From Methylobacterium sp. J-068 (GTDB lineage: Bacteria > Pseudomonadota > Alphaproteobacteria > Rhizobiales > Beijerinckiaceae), in NCBI RefSeq assembly GCF_022829445.1, contig NZ_JAKSXY010000101.1:1-64000 (forward strand): a stretch of 64,000 bases of DNA. Direction: 5' to 3'. The position numbers were made by a program, and so were the translations under genes. Of this stretch, positions 1 through 8,942 are shown piece by piece (position 1 is the first letter of the stretch; every line of letters starts with the position of its first letter). The notes below the pieces were generated by a model. That model was not told the origin of the DNA, did not search any database, and worked only from the letters and a program-made list of their open reading frames with translations.

Positions 1-1
1 C

Positions 2-826
2 CGCTGGATGTTTCGCCATCCCCTCGTGATCAGAGTCACCCACTGGGTGAACGCGATCTGCCTGCTGGTCCTGGTGATGAGCGGCCTACAGATCTTCAAC
101 GCCCACCCGGCCCTTTATTGGGGCAAGGTCTCGACCTTCGACGCGCCGCTCATGTCGATGACCCAGACCGAGGACGACCCGCCCAAAGGCATGACGACGG
201 TGTTCGGCCATGGCTTCGACACGACGGGCTGGCTCGGTTCATCGGTCGGCTCCGACGGCGAGGCGGCGGACCGAGGCTTCTCGGCCTGGACGACCTTGCC
301 GAGCGACCAGGACCTTACCGGCGGCCGTTCCTGGCACTTCTTCTTCGCCTGGGCCTTCGTCCTGAACGGCATCGCCTATCTGCTCTATGGTCTGGTCAGC
401 GGGCAGCTGCGATTCCGTGTGATCCCGTCGCGCGACCAGATCCGTCATTTCGGGGCCTCGGTTTGGGAGCACCTGACGCTGCGCTTCCCTCAAGGAGACG
501 AGGCCAAGCGCTACAACGTCATCCAGAAGCTCACCTACCTCGTCGTGCTGTTCGTGCTCCTGCCGGTGCAGGTGCTGGCCGGGCTCGCGATGTCGCCGGC
601 GATGAACGCGGCCTTTCCCTTCCTTCTGACGCTCTTTGATGGACGCCAGTCGGCCCGCACGGTCCATTTCGTCGTGGCGGGCCTGCTGGTCCTGTTCGTA
701 GTCGTGCACGTCGCCCTGGTCCTGCTGTCGGGCTTCTGGAACAACATGCGCGGCATGCTCACCGGCTGGTTCGTGATCGAGCGCAAGGTCGAGCCGGCCG
801 TCCCTGCCGGAGAGCCCCGGGCATGA
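2..826 (+). CDS. Cytochrome b561-type membrane subunit (cytochrome b/b6 domain), 5' end possibly outside window
   Basis: Integral membrane haem b protein expected to pass electrons between the quinone pool and the molybdoenzyme encoded just downstream. The sequence shows a His in the first helix (VTHWVN), a second helix region after a roughly 80-residue polar loop (WHFFFAWAF), and further hydrophobic segments with a His in the last one (VVVHVALVLL); paired transmembrane His residues are the usual haem ligands in this family. An ATG lies at base 8, but the frame stays open to the window edge (Arg-Trp before the Met), so the true start may be upstream. The stop overlaps the next start by 4 bp (ATGA), so the two are translationally coupled. 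Whether the partner acts on sulfite, sulfoxides or another substrate is not shown by the sequence. Confidence 0.85.
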   Translation, partial: RWMFRHPLVIRVTHWVNAICLLVLVMSGLQIFNAHPALYWGKVSTFDAPLMSMTQTEDDPPKGMTTVFGHGFDTTGWLGSSVGSDGEAADRGFSAWTTLPSDQDLTGGRSWHFFFAWAFVLNGIAYLLYGLVSGQLRFRVIPSRDQIRHFGASVWEHLTLRFPQGDEAKRYNVIQKLTYLVVLFVLLPVQVLAGLAMSPAMNAAFPFLLTLFDGRQSARTVHFVVAGLLVLFVVVHVALVLLSGFWNNMRGMLTGWFVIERKVEPAVPAGEPRA

Positions 827-1746
827 GCCGCGCACCCAACCGACGCGCCCTCCTGGTGGGGGCTTCCGCCACGGCCGCGGCGGCCATGCTCGGAGGCTGC
901 GACCGCCTGGGCAACGCGGAGTGGTTCCGGCGAACGCTAAAGACCGGCGAAGACGCCAACATGTTCGTCCAGCGCCTGCTCATGGACGACGCGACGCTGG
1001 CACCGGAATACGCCGAGGCCGACATCTCGCCATGGTTCAAGCCGAACGGCACCGAGGACCCGCCGGACAAGGACTACAAGGCCCTGGCGAAGGGCAAGTT
1101 CGCTAAGTACCACTTGGAGGTCGGCGGCCTCGTGGAGGCGCCCCTCAAGCTGTCCCTCGCCGAACTCCGCAAGCTTCCGGCCCGCACCCAAATCACCCGG
1201 CACGATTGCGTCGAGGGCTGGAGCGCCATCGGCAAATGGACCGGGGTACCCCTCGCCGAATTGCTCAACCGCGCTCGGCTCAAGCCGGAGGCGCGATACG
1301 TGGTGTTCCACTGCGCCGACACCATGGACCAGGGCAATTCGCTCGAAGGCGGAGGAGATGGTGAGGGGACCGACGAGGTACCCGCCGGCAACGCCAATCC
1401 GAGCATGACCAAGCAATCGGGCAGCGGCGAGAGCAGGAAGGACTCCGGCGGACAGCAGGCGTCGGAGGACACCGCGGCCAGCGGCGGATCACCTGTCAGG
1501 TACTACGAGAGCATCGACTTGGTCGACGCGTTCCACCCGCAGACGATCCTCGCCTACGAAATGAACGGGGAGGCATTACCTATCTCGAACGGCGCCCCGC
1601 TTCGCCTGCGGGTGGAACGCAACCTCGGCTACAAGCAGGCGAAGTACGTGATGCGAATCGAGGTGGTCGAGAGCTTCGCCCACATCGGCGGGGGCAAGGG
1701 CGGCTACTGGGAGGACCAGGGCTACGCCTGGTACGCCGGCATCTGA
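823..1746 (+). CDS. Molybdopterin-dependent oxidoreductase, sulfite-oxidase-like fold, exported
   Basis: Soluble partner of the preceding cytochrome b. The N-terminus has an Arg-Arg pair followed by an Ala-rich hydrophobic stretch and LGGC (Cys26), which fits a Tat signal and possibly a lipoprotein anchor. The oxidoreductase molybdopterin domain follows, with the expected molybdenum-ligand Cys129 in HDCVEGWSAI, then VVFHCAD and a conserved YYESIDLVDAFHPQT block near residue 227. Between these blocks lies an unusual Gly/Ser/Asp/Glu-rich stretch (about residues 171-224, bases 1333-1494) that looks like a flexible insertion. At 307 residues the protein is correspondingly long. The C-terminus resembles the family ending (GGYWEDQGYAWYAGI). 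Function as sulfite or sulfoxide oxidoreductase is inferred only from the fold and partner. Confidence 0.85.
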   Translation: MSRAPNRRALLVGASATAAAAMLGGCDRLGNAEWFRRTLKTGEDANMFVQRLLMDDATLAPEYAEADISPWFKPNGTEDPPDKDYKALAKGKFAKYHLEVGGLVEAPLKLSLAELRKLPARTQITRHDCVEGWSAIGKWTGVPLAELLNRARLKPEARYVVFHCADTMDQGNSLEGGGDGEGTDEVPAGNANPSMTKQSGSGESRKDSGGQQASEDTAASGGSPVRYYESIDLVDAFHPQTILAYEMNGEALPISNGAPLRLRVERNLGYKQAKYVMRIEVVESFAHIGGGKGGYWEDQGYAWYAGI

Positions 1747-2019
1747 GTTGGCGCGGAGATTACGTCCACGTCTCTGCGAGCATTGAAGGCCCAGCTCTCT
1801 CGTGGCGAACTTTGGCAGGATCTTCCCGGTGACGTCCGGCGCTTGCAAGACTGCGGAGTAGGGTCGGCCCCGCGCGGTTTAGCTGGCTGTCAGACCAGCG
1901 ATGCAACCTCGAAGTGTCCGATACGAGCGCCCACGGACCTGACTGGCACGCCCAGACTGACGAAATCTGCGACGGACCAATGTTCGGACTGCAGCGCGAA
2001 CATTAAGGACAATGCCGTC

Positions 2020-2808
2020 ATGTTCCTACATTCCGAACGCCTCGGCACGGGGCGGCCGCTACTGATGGTCCACGGGCTGGGGGCCAATCTCCGTACCTGG
2101 GATCCGCTCTTGTCCGCATTACGCGGCTCGCGCGAACTGATCTTGGTCGACCTGCCGGGACATGGCAGATCGGCCCCGCTCGCGGGCCGGCAGACGGTTG
2201 AGGCCTATGCGGACGCCCTTGCCGCCTTCGTGCAGTCTCAAGGCCTGACGACAGCGGACCTTGTCGGCAGTTCGGTGGGGGGCCGGCTGGTCCTGGAGCT
2301 GACGCGGCGGGGCATCGGTCGGCACTGCGTGGCGCTTGATCCCGGCGGTTTCTGGCGCGGGTGGGAAACACGCTGGTTACACTGGACGCTCGCGGCATCA
2401 ATACGCCTGGTGCGATTGCTGCGGCCCTTCCATCCCGGCCTGTCGCGCCACGCCGTCACCCGTACGCTGCTGCTGGCCCAACTGTCAGCCCGTCCGTGGC
2501 TGCTGCCACCGCAGCTTGTCGTAGAGGAGCTGCAGAGCCTGGCGGCCACACCGGTTTTCGATTCGATGCTGCGTGAGCTGGCACGCGGGCCCTTGCAGCA
2601 GGGTTCGGCAAAGACCCCCGGCCTTGTCACCATAGGCTGGGGCCGCCAAGACCACCTTCTGCTGCCGCGCCAGGCTGCACGCGCCCAGGTGGCATTCCCG
2701 TCGGCCCATCTGCACTGGTTCGAGCGCTGCGGCCACTTCCCGCACTGGGATCAGCCTGCCGAGACGGCGCGCGTAATCCTTGAAACGGTCGGGAAGGATG
2801 CGCCCTGA
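2020..2808 (+). CDS. Alpha/beta hydrolase
   Basis: Alpha/beta-hydrolase fold enzyme of 262 residues. The oxyanion-hole motif HGLGAN lies near residue 18, the nucleophile elbow is G-S-S-V-G with Ser85, and the catalytic His is in ERCGHFPHW near the C-terminus, the normal order for the family. The frame is open upstream to 1783, but the ATG at 2020 is preferred: it is preceded by AAGGA and begins just before the first strand (ERLGTGRPLLMVHG). The upstream extension has no domain character. The gene stands alone between two non-coding stretches. The substrate cannot be read from the sequence; serine hydrolases of this type include esterases, haloperoxidase-like proteins and C-C hydrolases. Confidence 0.8.
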   Translation: MFLHSERLGTGRPLLMVHGLGANLRTWDPLLSALRGSRELILVDLPGHGRSAPLAGRQTVEAYADALAAFVQSQGLTTADLVGSSVGGRLVLELTRRGIGRHCVALDPGGFWRGWETRWLHWTLAASIRLVRLLRPFHPGLSRHAVTRTLLLAQLSARPWLLPPQLVVEELQSLAATPVFDSMLRELARGPLQQGSAKTPGLVTIGWGRQDHLLLPRQAARAQVAFPSAHLHWFERCGHFPHWDQPAETARVILETVGKDAP

Positions 2809-3131
2809 AACGGCTTGTCGCACACCCGAGCCCGCGGTCATCCCCGGGTCGTCAAGCATTTCGGCCGAGCTTGCCGCCTCCGCTCAGCAACCGGTCCATG
2901 GTCCAGTCTTCCATTACCGCGAAAACGAAGCAGCGCTTCGAAGCCAACTCATGGCGCAGCCGACCTCAGGCAGACTTTCGACGGACGCAAGGTCATCCGG
3001 GAACGGTCCGCGGCCGTCCCTCGATATTTGGAACGGGATCCCGTTTCAGACTCAATACGTCGTACCCAGAGTCCGCCGCCCTCTCTCCTGCCGCGGTCCG
3101 CTTCAGTTCCCCGATCACCGTGAGGAAGACC
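2809..3131. other. Non-coding gap before the catalase-family gene
   Basis: About 320 bases between the hydrolase stop and the preferred catalase-family start. Open frames pass through it, but none has codon bias or domain character. It probably contains the promoter of the downstream gene. No clear hairpin, repeat or RNA was seen. Confidence 0.4.
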
Positions 3132-4214
3132 TTGACCTACCTTCGATACACCCCCGGCATCGAGAAGCCTGCTGCGGACGAGCAGAAGACGATTGACGGC
3201 ATCATCGCCGGCATGACGCAGCAATCCGAGACGGTGGAGAGGCGCGAGCACCATGTGGTGCGGGCCAGCCACGCAAAGAGTTCGGCCTGCGTCACTGGCG
3301 AGTTGACGATCGCGACCGGCCTGCCGCCTGAACTGGCCCAAGGGTTGTTCGCCACTCCCGGCACCCATCCCGTCGCGGTTCGCTTCGCTCAGGGACCGGG
3401 CGAGACCCTGGGTGACCGGGTCTCAACCCACCGCGGAATGTCGATCAAGGTTTTCGACGTCCCCGGCGAGAAGCTGCCCGGCCACGCGGTCGACACCCAG
3501 GATTTCGTCCTCGCGACCGGGACCACCTTTCCGTCCGGTACGGCGGCGGGCTTCCTGCGCGACGGCACTGTCATCGGCAAGTCGACCGGTCTGCCGGAGG
3601 GCGTGAAGAGCGCGGTGTCCTCCACCATGCGCAACCTCAACCGGGCGCTGCATGCCTTCGGCACCGAGAGCGCGCTGGCCGACTTCTTCGGCCATCCCTA
3701 CAGCCACCCGCTGGCCGACAGCTACTTCAGCCAGGCACCTGTCCGCTACGGTGACTACGTGGCCAAGCTCGGGGCCGTGCCGTCGACGGACAGCCAGCGT
3801 GCCCTGTCCGAGTGGCGTCTCGACCCGCACCAAGACGAGGACGGCTTCCGGCACGCCACCGTCGCGTTCTTCCGGGAGAACGAGGTGGTGTTCGAGCTGA
3901 AGGCGCAGCTTTGGGCGGATGCCGAGCGGCAGCCCATCGAGGACGCCTCGGTCGACTGGCCGGTCTCGGTCAGCCCCTACCGCACGGTGGCGACGCTGCG
4001 CCTGCCGCGTCAGGACGCCTACTCGCCGGATCGGGTGCGCTACTTCGACGAGGTGATGACCTTCCGCCCGGCGCACAGCCTCGCGGCGCACCAGCCGCTC
4101 GGTTCGGTGATGCGGGCGCGCCTCCAGGTCTACCGGGCGCTGAGCGACTTCCGCCACCGCGAGAACGGCGTGGCGGCCGAGGATTCCGTCGGCATCGACC
4201 GCATCCCGGCGTGA
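3132..4214 (+). CDS. Catalase-family (SrpA-like) haem protein
   Basis: A 360-residue member of the small catalase-related family, expected to bind haem and decompose peroxides or act as a peroxidase. Family-like blocks include a VAVRFAQGPG strand, the segment MSIKVFDVPGEKLPG followed by TQDFVLAT, and an FGHPYSHPLADSYFSQ-type block with the Tyr/Phe pattern of the catalase core. There is no large C-terminal flavodoxin-like domain. The frame is open from 2871, but the family-like sequence begins at LTYLRYTPGIEKP. TTG at 3132 is preceded by GAGGAAG at good spacing, so it is preferred to GTG 3120; the start remains uncertain. A DJ-1/PfpI gene follows after 54 bp, consistent with a shared stress response. 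Confidence 0.8.
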   Translation: MTYLRYTPGIEKPAADEQKTIDGIIAGMTQQSETVERREHHVVRASHAKSSACVTGELTIATGLPPELAQGLFATPGTHPVAVRFAQGPGETLGDRVSTHRGMSIKVFDVPGEKLPGHAVDTQDFVLATGTTFPSGTAAGFLRDGTVIGKSTGLPEGVKSAVSSTMRNLNRALHAFGTESALADFFGHPYSHPLADSYFSQAPVRYGDYVAKLGAVPSTDSQRALSEWRLDPHQDEDGFRHATVAFFRENEVVFELKAQLWADAERQPIEDASVDWPVSVSPYRTVATLRLPRQDAYSPDRVRYFDEVMTFRPAHSLAAHQPLGSVMRARLQVYRALSDFRHRENGVAAEDSVGIDRIPA

Positions 4215-4268
4215 GGAACGGCGCGAACGGCGCCTCCGTTGAATGACGACATTCAGAAGGATGATGAC

Positions 4269-4838
4269 ATGAGCTTGCAGGGCAGGAAGATCGCGATCCT
4301 GATCGCACCGCGCGGCACCGAGGAGCCGGAGTTCGCCAAGCCGCATGAGGCGGTGAAGCAGGTCGGGGCGACCGTGACGGTCATCGGTCTGGAGGCCAGC
4401 GAGGCCGAGACGGTCAACAACGACCTTGATCCCGCTGGCCGCTACAAGGTGGACAGGACCATCGAGGGGGCCTCGGCCGCGGACTACGACGGGCTCATCA
4501 TCCCCGGCGGTTGCGTCGGCGCCGACAAGCTCCGGGCGAGCAAGGACGTCGTGGCGTTCGTCCGGGACTTCTTTGCCGCGGGTAAGCCGGTCGGAGTCAT
4601 CTGCCACGGTCCCTGGACGCTGATCGAGGCGGACGTCGTGAAGGGCCGGACGCTGACCTCCTACCCCACGGTTCGCCGCGACATCGAGAACGCCGGCGGC
4701 ACCTGGGTCGACGAGGAGGTCGTCTGCGACAAGGGGCTGGTCACCAGTCGCACGCCCAAGGACCTGCCGGCCTTCTGCGCCAAGATCGTCGAGGAGTTCG
4801 CGGAGGGCCGCCATCCCGACCAGGCCCGGAGCGCCTGA
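4269..4838 (+). CDS. DJ-1/PfpI family (type 1 glutamine amidotransferase-like) protein
   Basis: A 189-residue DJ-1/PfpI-superfamily protein. The nucleophile elbow is VGVICHGPW, with Cys112 followed by His113, as in PfpI/YhbO-type proteins. The Rossmann-like start IAILIAPRGTEEPEF carries the acidic residues that usually support the Cys. Members of this family act as glyoxalases, deglycases or stress-protective chaperones/proteases, and the specific activity cannot be assigned here. ATG 4269 is chosen because CAGAAGG sits just upstream; a TTG at 4239 would add ten acidic residues. The position after the catalase-family gene suggests an oxidative or carbonyl stress role. Confidence 0.85.
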   Translation: MSLQGRKIAILIAPRGTEEPEFAKPHEAVKQVGATVTVIGLEASEAETVNNDLDPAGRYKVDRTIEGASAADYDGLIIPGGCVGADKLRASKDVVAFVRDFFAAGKPVGVICHGPWTLIEADVVKGRTLTSYPTVRRDIENAGGTWVDEEVVCDKGLVTSRTPKDLPAFCAKIVEEFAEGRHPDQARSA

Positions 4839-4949
4839 GGAGTCGGGCATCCAGCGGTTGGTTCTTAAGCGTCCGGGGCGGTACAGGGGCCGCCCCGGGT
4901 CAGGCCTTGACGACGTCCCTTGGCTGGGACGTCCTCGCGGAGGCTTCCA

Positions 4950-5363
4950 TTATCCCTCGATGGCGCCGATCTGCTTGAGGATGCCGAGCTCGTCGGAGGA
5001 ACCCCACCGCTCGACCATCTTGCCGTCGACGAAGCGGCCGATCTGCATGCCGCGGACCTTGATGGCCTTCCCGGTCGGCTTGTGGCCGTTGAAGTCGCCC
5101 TGGTGAGTGCCGGTGAGCGTGTAGGCGAAGGCGACGCTGTCCCCCTCGGCGACGAGCTTCTTCACCTCGACCTGCATGTCGGGAAAGGCGGAGCGAAGCT
5201 GCGTGAAAAACATCTGGTATCCCTCGGGACCCATGTGCTGGCCCGGCGCCGGGTCGTGATCGTGGCAATCCGGGGCGACGACCTCGGGGAAGGCTTCGAA
5301 CCGGCCGCCGTTGACGAGCTCGCCGAATTTCTCGGTCGCCTGGATGCTGGTCTCACGGGACAT
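4950..5363 (-). CDS. SnoaL-like / ester cyclase family protein (NTF2-like fold)
   Basis: A 137-codon gene for a small cone-shaped NTF2-like protein. Family-type features are the His/Asp-rich segment APDCHDHDPAPG near residue 32, GPEGYQMFF, and the repeated beta-strand pattern ending in KMVERWGSSDELGILKQIGAI, which matches the SnoaL/ester-cyclase group. The start at 5363 has AAGGA five bases upstream; the longer frame to 5432 lacks this. The gene points toward the stop of the PfpI gene (convergent, about 110 bp apart). Substrate unknown; many homologues are annotated only by fold. Confidence 0.8.
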   Translation of the reverse strand: MSRETSIQATEKFGELVNGGRFEAFPEVVAPDCHDHDPAPGQHMGPEGYQMFFTQLRSAFPDMQVEVKKLVAEGDSVAFAYTLTGTHQGDFNGHKPTGKAIKVRGMQIGRFVDGKMVERWGSSDELGILKQIGAIEG

Positions 5364-5576
5364 GGAGTTCCTTGCAGTTTGGGGGCGGCGACACGGCGCC
5401 GGGTATCTCGACGCACGGGAAACTCCCGCCAAGGTCGGACGTTGCCTGTGCCGCGCACGATAGGGTCGGAATGACCGCCGGGCGTCACGTCGGATCGTGG
5501 CGGGATGCCGGGTCGGCCGCTGTGTGGGACGTCGTCCACGAGGGCGGAGGTAGGCGATAGGCCAGGTCGCCTGTCC

Positions 5577-6656
5577 CTAGGCGACGTTAACCCGTACCCG
5601 ATGCCAGCAGGCGCACAGGTAGCCCTTGTGGTTCCAGATCTCGTTCGACGTTGCCGGCTGCGTTTGGCCCGCTTCGTCCCAGGCGCGCACGGCGAGTTCA
5701 TGCTCGCCCGCAGGCATGTCGAGACTTGTGCTCCAGAACGTCCAGGCGAACGGAGCGTCCGCCTCGTGTTCGAGCTCGGCCTGTACCCAGGACCGGCCGC
5801 CGTTCCCGGAGACGTCGACGCGTACGACGGCCCGATCCCCGCTCACCGCGTAGCCGCGGACCCTATTACCCCCTGACTTGAGGGTTGCCCCAGCCCCGGG
5901 CTCGCAGATCGCGGCGTTCAGCGGCATCGTATCGATGGTGTACCCCTTGGCCTGATCGGCGGCCTCGGCGGTCACGTCGGCCGGATACAGCTTGTACTCG
6001 TCGGCCTGGATCGGGTTGTCCGAGGGATGGCCCTGGACGCTCAGGCGACGGAGCCATTTGGGGCTGCGCACGCCGGCGAAGCCCGGCACCACCGCGCGGA
6101 CCGGAAAGCCGTGTTCCGGGAGCAGGGCTTCGCCGTTCATGGCGTAGGCCAGCAGGGTCTCGGGCGCCATGGCCTTGGCGAGCGGGATCGACACGCCGTA
6201 GGGACGGCCTTCCACCATGTCGTAGCTCTCGAAGGCGACATGGTGACCCACGTGCTCGGCGACCCCCGCCTCGCGCAGGACGTCGCCGAGACGCACCCCG
6301 GTCCATTCGGCGGTGCCGATGGCTCCGGCATCCCACGGGTCGCCCGAGACCGGGGCGACCGCCCGCATGTCGGCGCGGCGATTGCCGGCGCACTGCATCG
6401 TGGCCGTGACCGTGGCTTCCGGGAAGCGGATCCGCAGATCGGATAGCGACAACTCAAGCGCGGTGCTGGTGCGGCCATCGATGGTTAAGCGCCAGGCTGC
6501 CTCGTCGAGGTCCGGCAGGTTGCCGTGCGAGCGGACGTAGAAATCCTTCGCCGGCGTCCGGTACGAGGCCCGCAATCGGTCGAGGGGCGGTTCGGCGTTG
6601 TAGGGCTGGTCGCCGTGGACGATCAGGCGTGCCTTGCGCTCGGTCAGACTCGACAT
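5577..6656 (-). CDS. Sulfite oxidase-type molybdoenzyme
   Basis: A 359-residue sulfite-oxidase family protein with both expected domains. The oxidoreductase molybdopterin domain carries the Mo-ligand Cys89 in TATMQCAGNRR and the downstream blocks SYDMVEGRPYG, LAYAMNGE and PEHGFPVRAVVPGF. A C-terminal immunoglobulin-like Mo-co dimerisation domain follows from about residue 240, with SGNGGRSW and WDEAGQTQPATSNEIWN. No signal peptide is visible at ATG 6656, which is preceded by GGGAGC. It differs from the molybdoenzyme at 823 in having the dimerisation domain and lacking a membrane partner gene. Expected reaction: oxidation of sulfite to sulfate using a c-type cytochrome or other acceptor. The neighbouring genes give no acceptor. 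Confidence 0.88.
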   Translation of the reverse strand: MSSLTERKARLIVHGDQPYNAEPPLDRLRASYRTPAKDFYVRSHGNLPDLDEAAWRLTIDGRTSTALELSLSDLRIRFPEATVTATMQCAGNRRADMRAVAPVSGDPWDAGAIGTAEWTGVRLGDVLREAGVAEHVGHHVAFESYDMVEGRPYGVSIPLAKAMAPETLLAYAMNGEALLPEHGFPVRAVVPGFAGVRSPKWLRRLSVQGHPSDNPIQADEYKLYPADVTAEAADQAKGYTIDTMPLNAAICEPGAGATLKSGGNRVRGYAVSGDRAVVRVDVSGNGGRSWVQAELEHEADAPFAWTFWSTSLDMPAGEHELAVRAWDEAGQTQPATSNEIWNHKGYLCACWHRVRVNVA

Positions 6657-7430
6657 CGGGGCTCCCGTCCCAGTGGGGTTACGGGAGTGAACGCGCGGAG
6701 GCGGCAAAGCTCAACCGGCGATGCAGGGGCCAGGGCGGTGGCGGCACGGCATCATCGCTCTGTTTGGTCGAGCCATTCGCCAAGCGTCGCAAATACCCGC
6801 TAGCACCGACCTTTTCCGTGCCGTTTCTCGTGCTCTACCGGAAAAAAGCTGAATCCCGCCCTGGGGATCGACGGTTTGGGCGGACTGTTATGAGCGGCCT
6901 GGTTAATCCATTTAGCTAGCGTTCAGATTGATGCTCACCTTAGGCATGTCGGACTTTTGGGTTGAATCGAGCTTCGACCTGGCGTGGGTTCCACGCTCAG
7001 GGAAATTGATTTTTTTAGTTGCCTGGCGGCCTTTAGGGCAACGTCCGCTTTCGGGCGACGCTCGCAACGGGATGTACGACTATGTTGGGTCGAATGCGGC
7101 AGGTCTGCCTTTTAAGCCTGGCAGGTCTGTGGCACGAATCCCGAACGTTGAACCGCGTTGTATCGCGGCGCTGCCAAATCGCTTCAAGCTCCGTCGGAAT
7201 GGCCGAGCGAGCGCTACGGTCTCGTCTGGACACGCGAGCGCTGAGGGAATGAAAGGTCCTTCGCCCAAATCCCGCGGCGCCTACTGGTCGGCGACAACTG
7301 CGATTCGGACGAATTCCACACCATCAGGATGGAACGCTCATGTCGCCCATGTCAGGCGAACGCGCCGTCCGCTGGAACGTTGATCGGCCGCGACCAGGAA
7401 AATGTCCAAATCAGTTCCAACGGGTGACCG
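6657..7430. other. Long non-coding region with a dispersed repeat
   Basis: About 770 bases without a convincing gene. An open frame of 151 codons (6928-7383, plus) has no domain-like character and crosses the repeat at 7040-7099, so it is not called. Locally AT-richer than the flanking genes, for example around 6900-7030. Confidence 0.5.
7040..7099 (+). repeat. Dispersed intergenic repeat, copy 1
   Basis: Begins AACGTCCGCTT and carries GTTGGGTCG 44 bases after the repeat start, followed by ATGCGG. The same elements at identical spacing occur at 22099, and a diverged copy lies near 13281. All copies are in gaps between genes. Confidence 0.6.
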
Positions 7431-8459
7431 ATGAGCCAAAAGCGAAAAGTGGACCGGCGTCCCACCGTGGTGGTGACCGGTGCAAGTGCGGGGGTGGGGC
7501 GGGCGATCGCCCACGAATTTGCCCGGCATCACTGGAACGTCTCGGTGCTGGCGCGGGGAGAAGCAGGGCTCGACGGTACCGTACGGGACATCGAGAACGC
7601 CGGGGGCCGGGCGCTGGCGCATCGGGTCGACGTCGCGGACGCCGATGCCGTCATGCGGGCGGCGGACGAGACCGTAAGGGCGTTCGGTGGCATCGACGTT
7701 TGGATCAACGTGGCGATGGTGACGATCTACGCGCCGGTGCAGAAGACATCGCCTGAGGAGTACAAGCGGGCGACCGAGGTGACGTATCTCGGACAGGTCT
7801 ACGGCACGCTGGCGGCCCTCAAGCACATGCAGCACCGAAACGCCAGCTCCATCGTCTGCATCGGCTCCGCCCTGGCGTACAGGTCGATTCCGCTCCAATC
7901 GAGCTACTGCGCGGCGAAGGCCGCCGTGCGGGGCTTCGTCGACAGCCTGCGCAGCGAGTTGCTGCACGATGGTTCGCGGGTGCGGTTGACGATGGTGCAG
8001 CTTCCGGCGGTGAACACGCCGCAGTTCGACTGGGCGCGAACGCGCATGCCGCGTCGGCTGGAACCGGTCCCGCCGATCTATCAACCAGAGGCGATCGCAC
8101 GCCATGTCTATCGCGCGGCCCAGACCTCGCCGCGCGAACTCTGGATCGGCTTCCCGACCTGGAAGGCGATCATCGGCAACATGATCATCCCGGGCTGGAT
8201 CGACGGCTACCTCGCGCGGCACGGGTATCGCGGTGAAATGACGAGCCAAGCTGCGATCGAAGGGCGGCCGGACAACCTCTACGATCCCGTCGACACCGAT
8301 CCGGGTGCGCATGGGAGGTTTGATGATCGCTCGCTCACGTCGGTGCCGGCTGCCGACCCGCGCTGGCTCAAACTCGGCATCGCCGCGGCACTCGGAACGG
8401 TGCTTCTCGGAGCCGTGACGGTTGCGAGGGCTTCACCGACCCCGCGCCGCCTCCGGTGA
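7431..8459 (+). CDS. SDR family oxidoreductase with C-terminal membrane segment
   Basis: Classical short-chain dehydrogenase/reductase of 342 residues. The dinucleotide-binding motif TGASAGVG starts at residue 16 and the catalytic Y159-C-A-A-K163 lies 13 residues after the Ser of CIGS. The usual NNAG is replaced by INVAM. The core ends near residue 250; an extra C-terminal part of about 90 residues ends in a hydrophobic helix (IAAALGTVLLGAVTVA), so the protein is probably membrane-anchored. This long form is common in SDR genes of stress-related clusters. Substrate unknown. It converges on the cyo operon, whose last gene ends 24 bp away. Confidence 0.85.
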   Translation: MSQKRKVDRRPTVVVTGASAGVGRAIAHEFARHHWNVSVLARGEAGLDGTVRDIENAGGRALAHRVDVADADAVMRAADETVRAFGGIDVWINVAMVTIYAPVQKTSPEEYKRATEVTYLGQVYGTLAALKHMQHRNASSIVCIGSALAYRSIPLQSSYCAAKAAVRGFVDSLRSELLHDGSRVRLTMVQLPAVNTPQFDWARTRMPRRLEPVPPIYQPEAIARHVYRAAQTSPRELWIGFPTWKAIIGNMIIPGWIDGYLARHGYRGEMTSQAAIEGRPDNLYDPVDTDPGAHGRFDDRSLTSVPAADPRWLKLGIAAALGTVLLGAVTVARASPTPRRLR

Positions 8460-8483
8460 GGGATGGGCGGCCCCTCGCCGCGA

Positions 8484-8942
8484 CTACATCATCCGCATAC
8501 GCAGGTTGAGCAGTACGACGAGGGTGCCGCCCACCATCAGCCCGATGATGAGGGTGGAGAACAGGATCAACTGCAGATCGTCGCGGGATGAGCGGCGCAG
8601 ATCCACGTGCAGGAAGCAGCGGAAGTGCACCACAGCTTGGACCAGGGCCAGTACGAAAACGATCCCAAGCGCCGTCGTGCCTGCTGCCCATCCCCAGGTC
8701 ACGACCGCAAACGCGGCGCCGGTGAGGAGAAGGGCGAAAACGTACCCGATGCCGTAGGTCAGCAGGTCGCGACGTTTGGCATGCTTCTCATCGCTCGATC
8801 GCAGGCGTGCCCTGGCCTCGTCTCCCCGTCGATTCCTCGCGATCGCCGTGCCGCCGGCCAATGCTCTCGCAGTGCCAATCAGAGCAGCCGCGCCGGCAGC
8901 CTTTAGCAACACGACGCCCTTCGAGGGCCCTCGGGTGGTCAT
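8484..8942 (-). CDS. cyoD: Cytochrome o ubiquinol oxidase subunit IV (CyoD), N-terminally extended
   Basis: Small membrane subunit of the bo3-type quinol oxidase, thought to help assembly around CuB. Three hydrophobic helices fit CyoD, with the conserved ALVQAVVHFRCFLHVD block in the middle and a third helix ending RMRMM. At 152 residues it is longer than the usual roughly 110: the first 45 residues (Ala/Gly-rich, basic) are an extension that precedes the family core. The ATG at 8942 overlaps the cyoC stop by 4 bp. Last gene of cyoABCD. Confidence 0.85.
   Translation of the reverse strand: MTTRGPSKGVVLLKAAGAAALIGTARALAGGTAIARNRRGDEARARLRSSDEKHAKRRDLLTYGIGYVFALLLTGAAFAVVTWGWAAGTTALGIVFVLALVQAVVHFRCFLHVDLRRSSRDDLQLILFSTLIIGLMVGGTLVVLLNLRMRMM

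Noticed and set aside
3423..4850. A 475-codon open frame on the minus strand opposite the catalase-family and PfpI genes
   Set aside because: It is the antisense shadow of two genes with clear domains; its sequence is Arg/Leu/Asp-rich with no domain pattern.
6928..7383. A 151-codon open frame in the gap before the SDR gene
   Set aside because: No domain, no ribosome-binding site, and it runs through the dispersed repeat.
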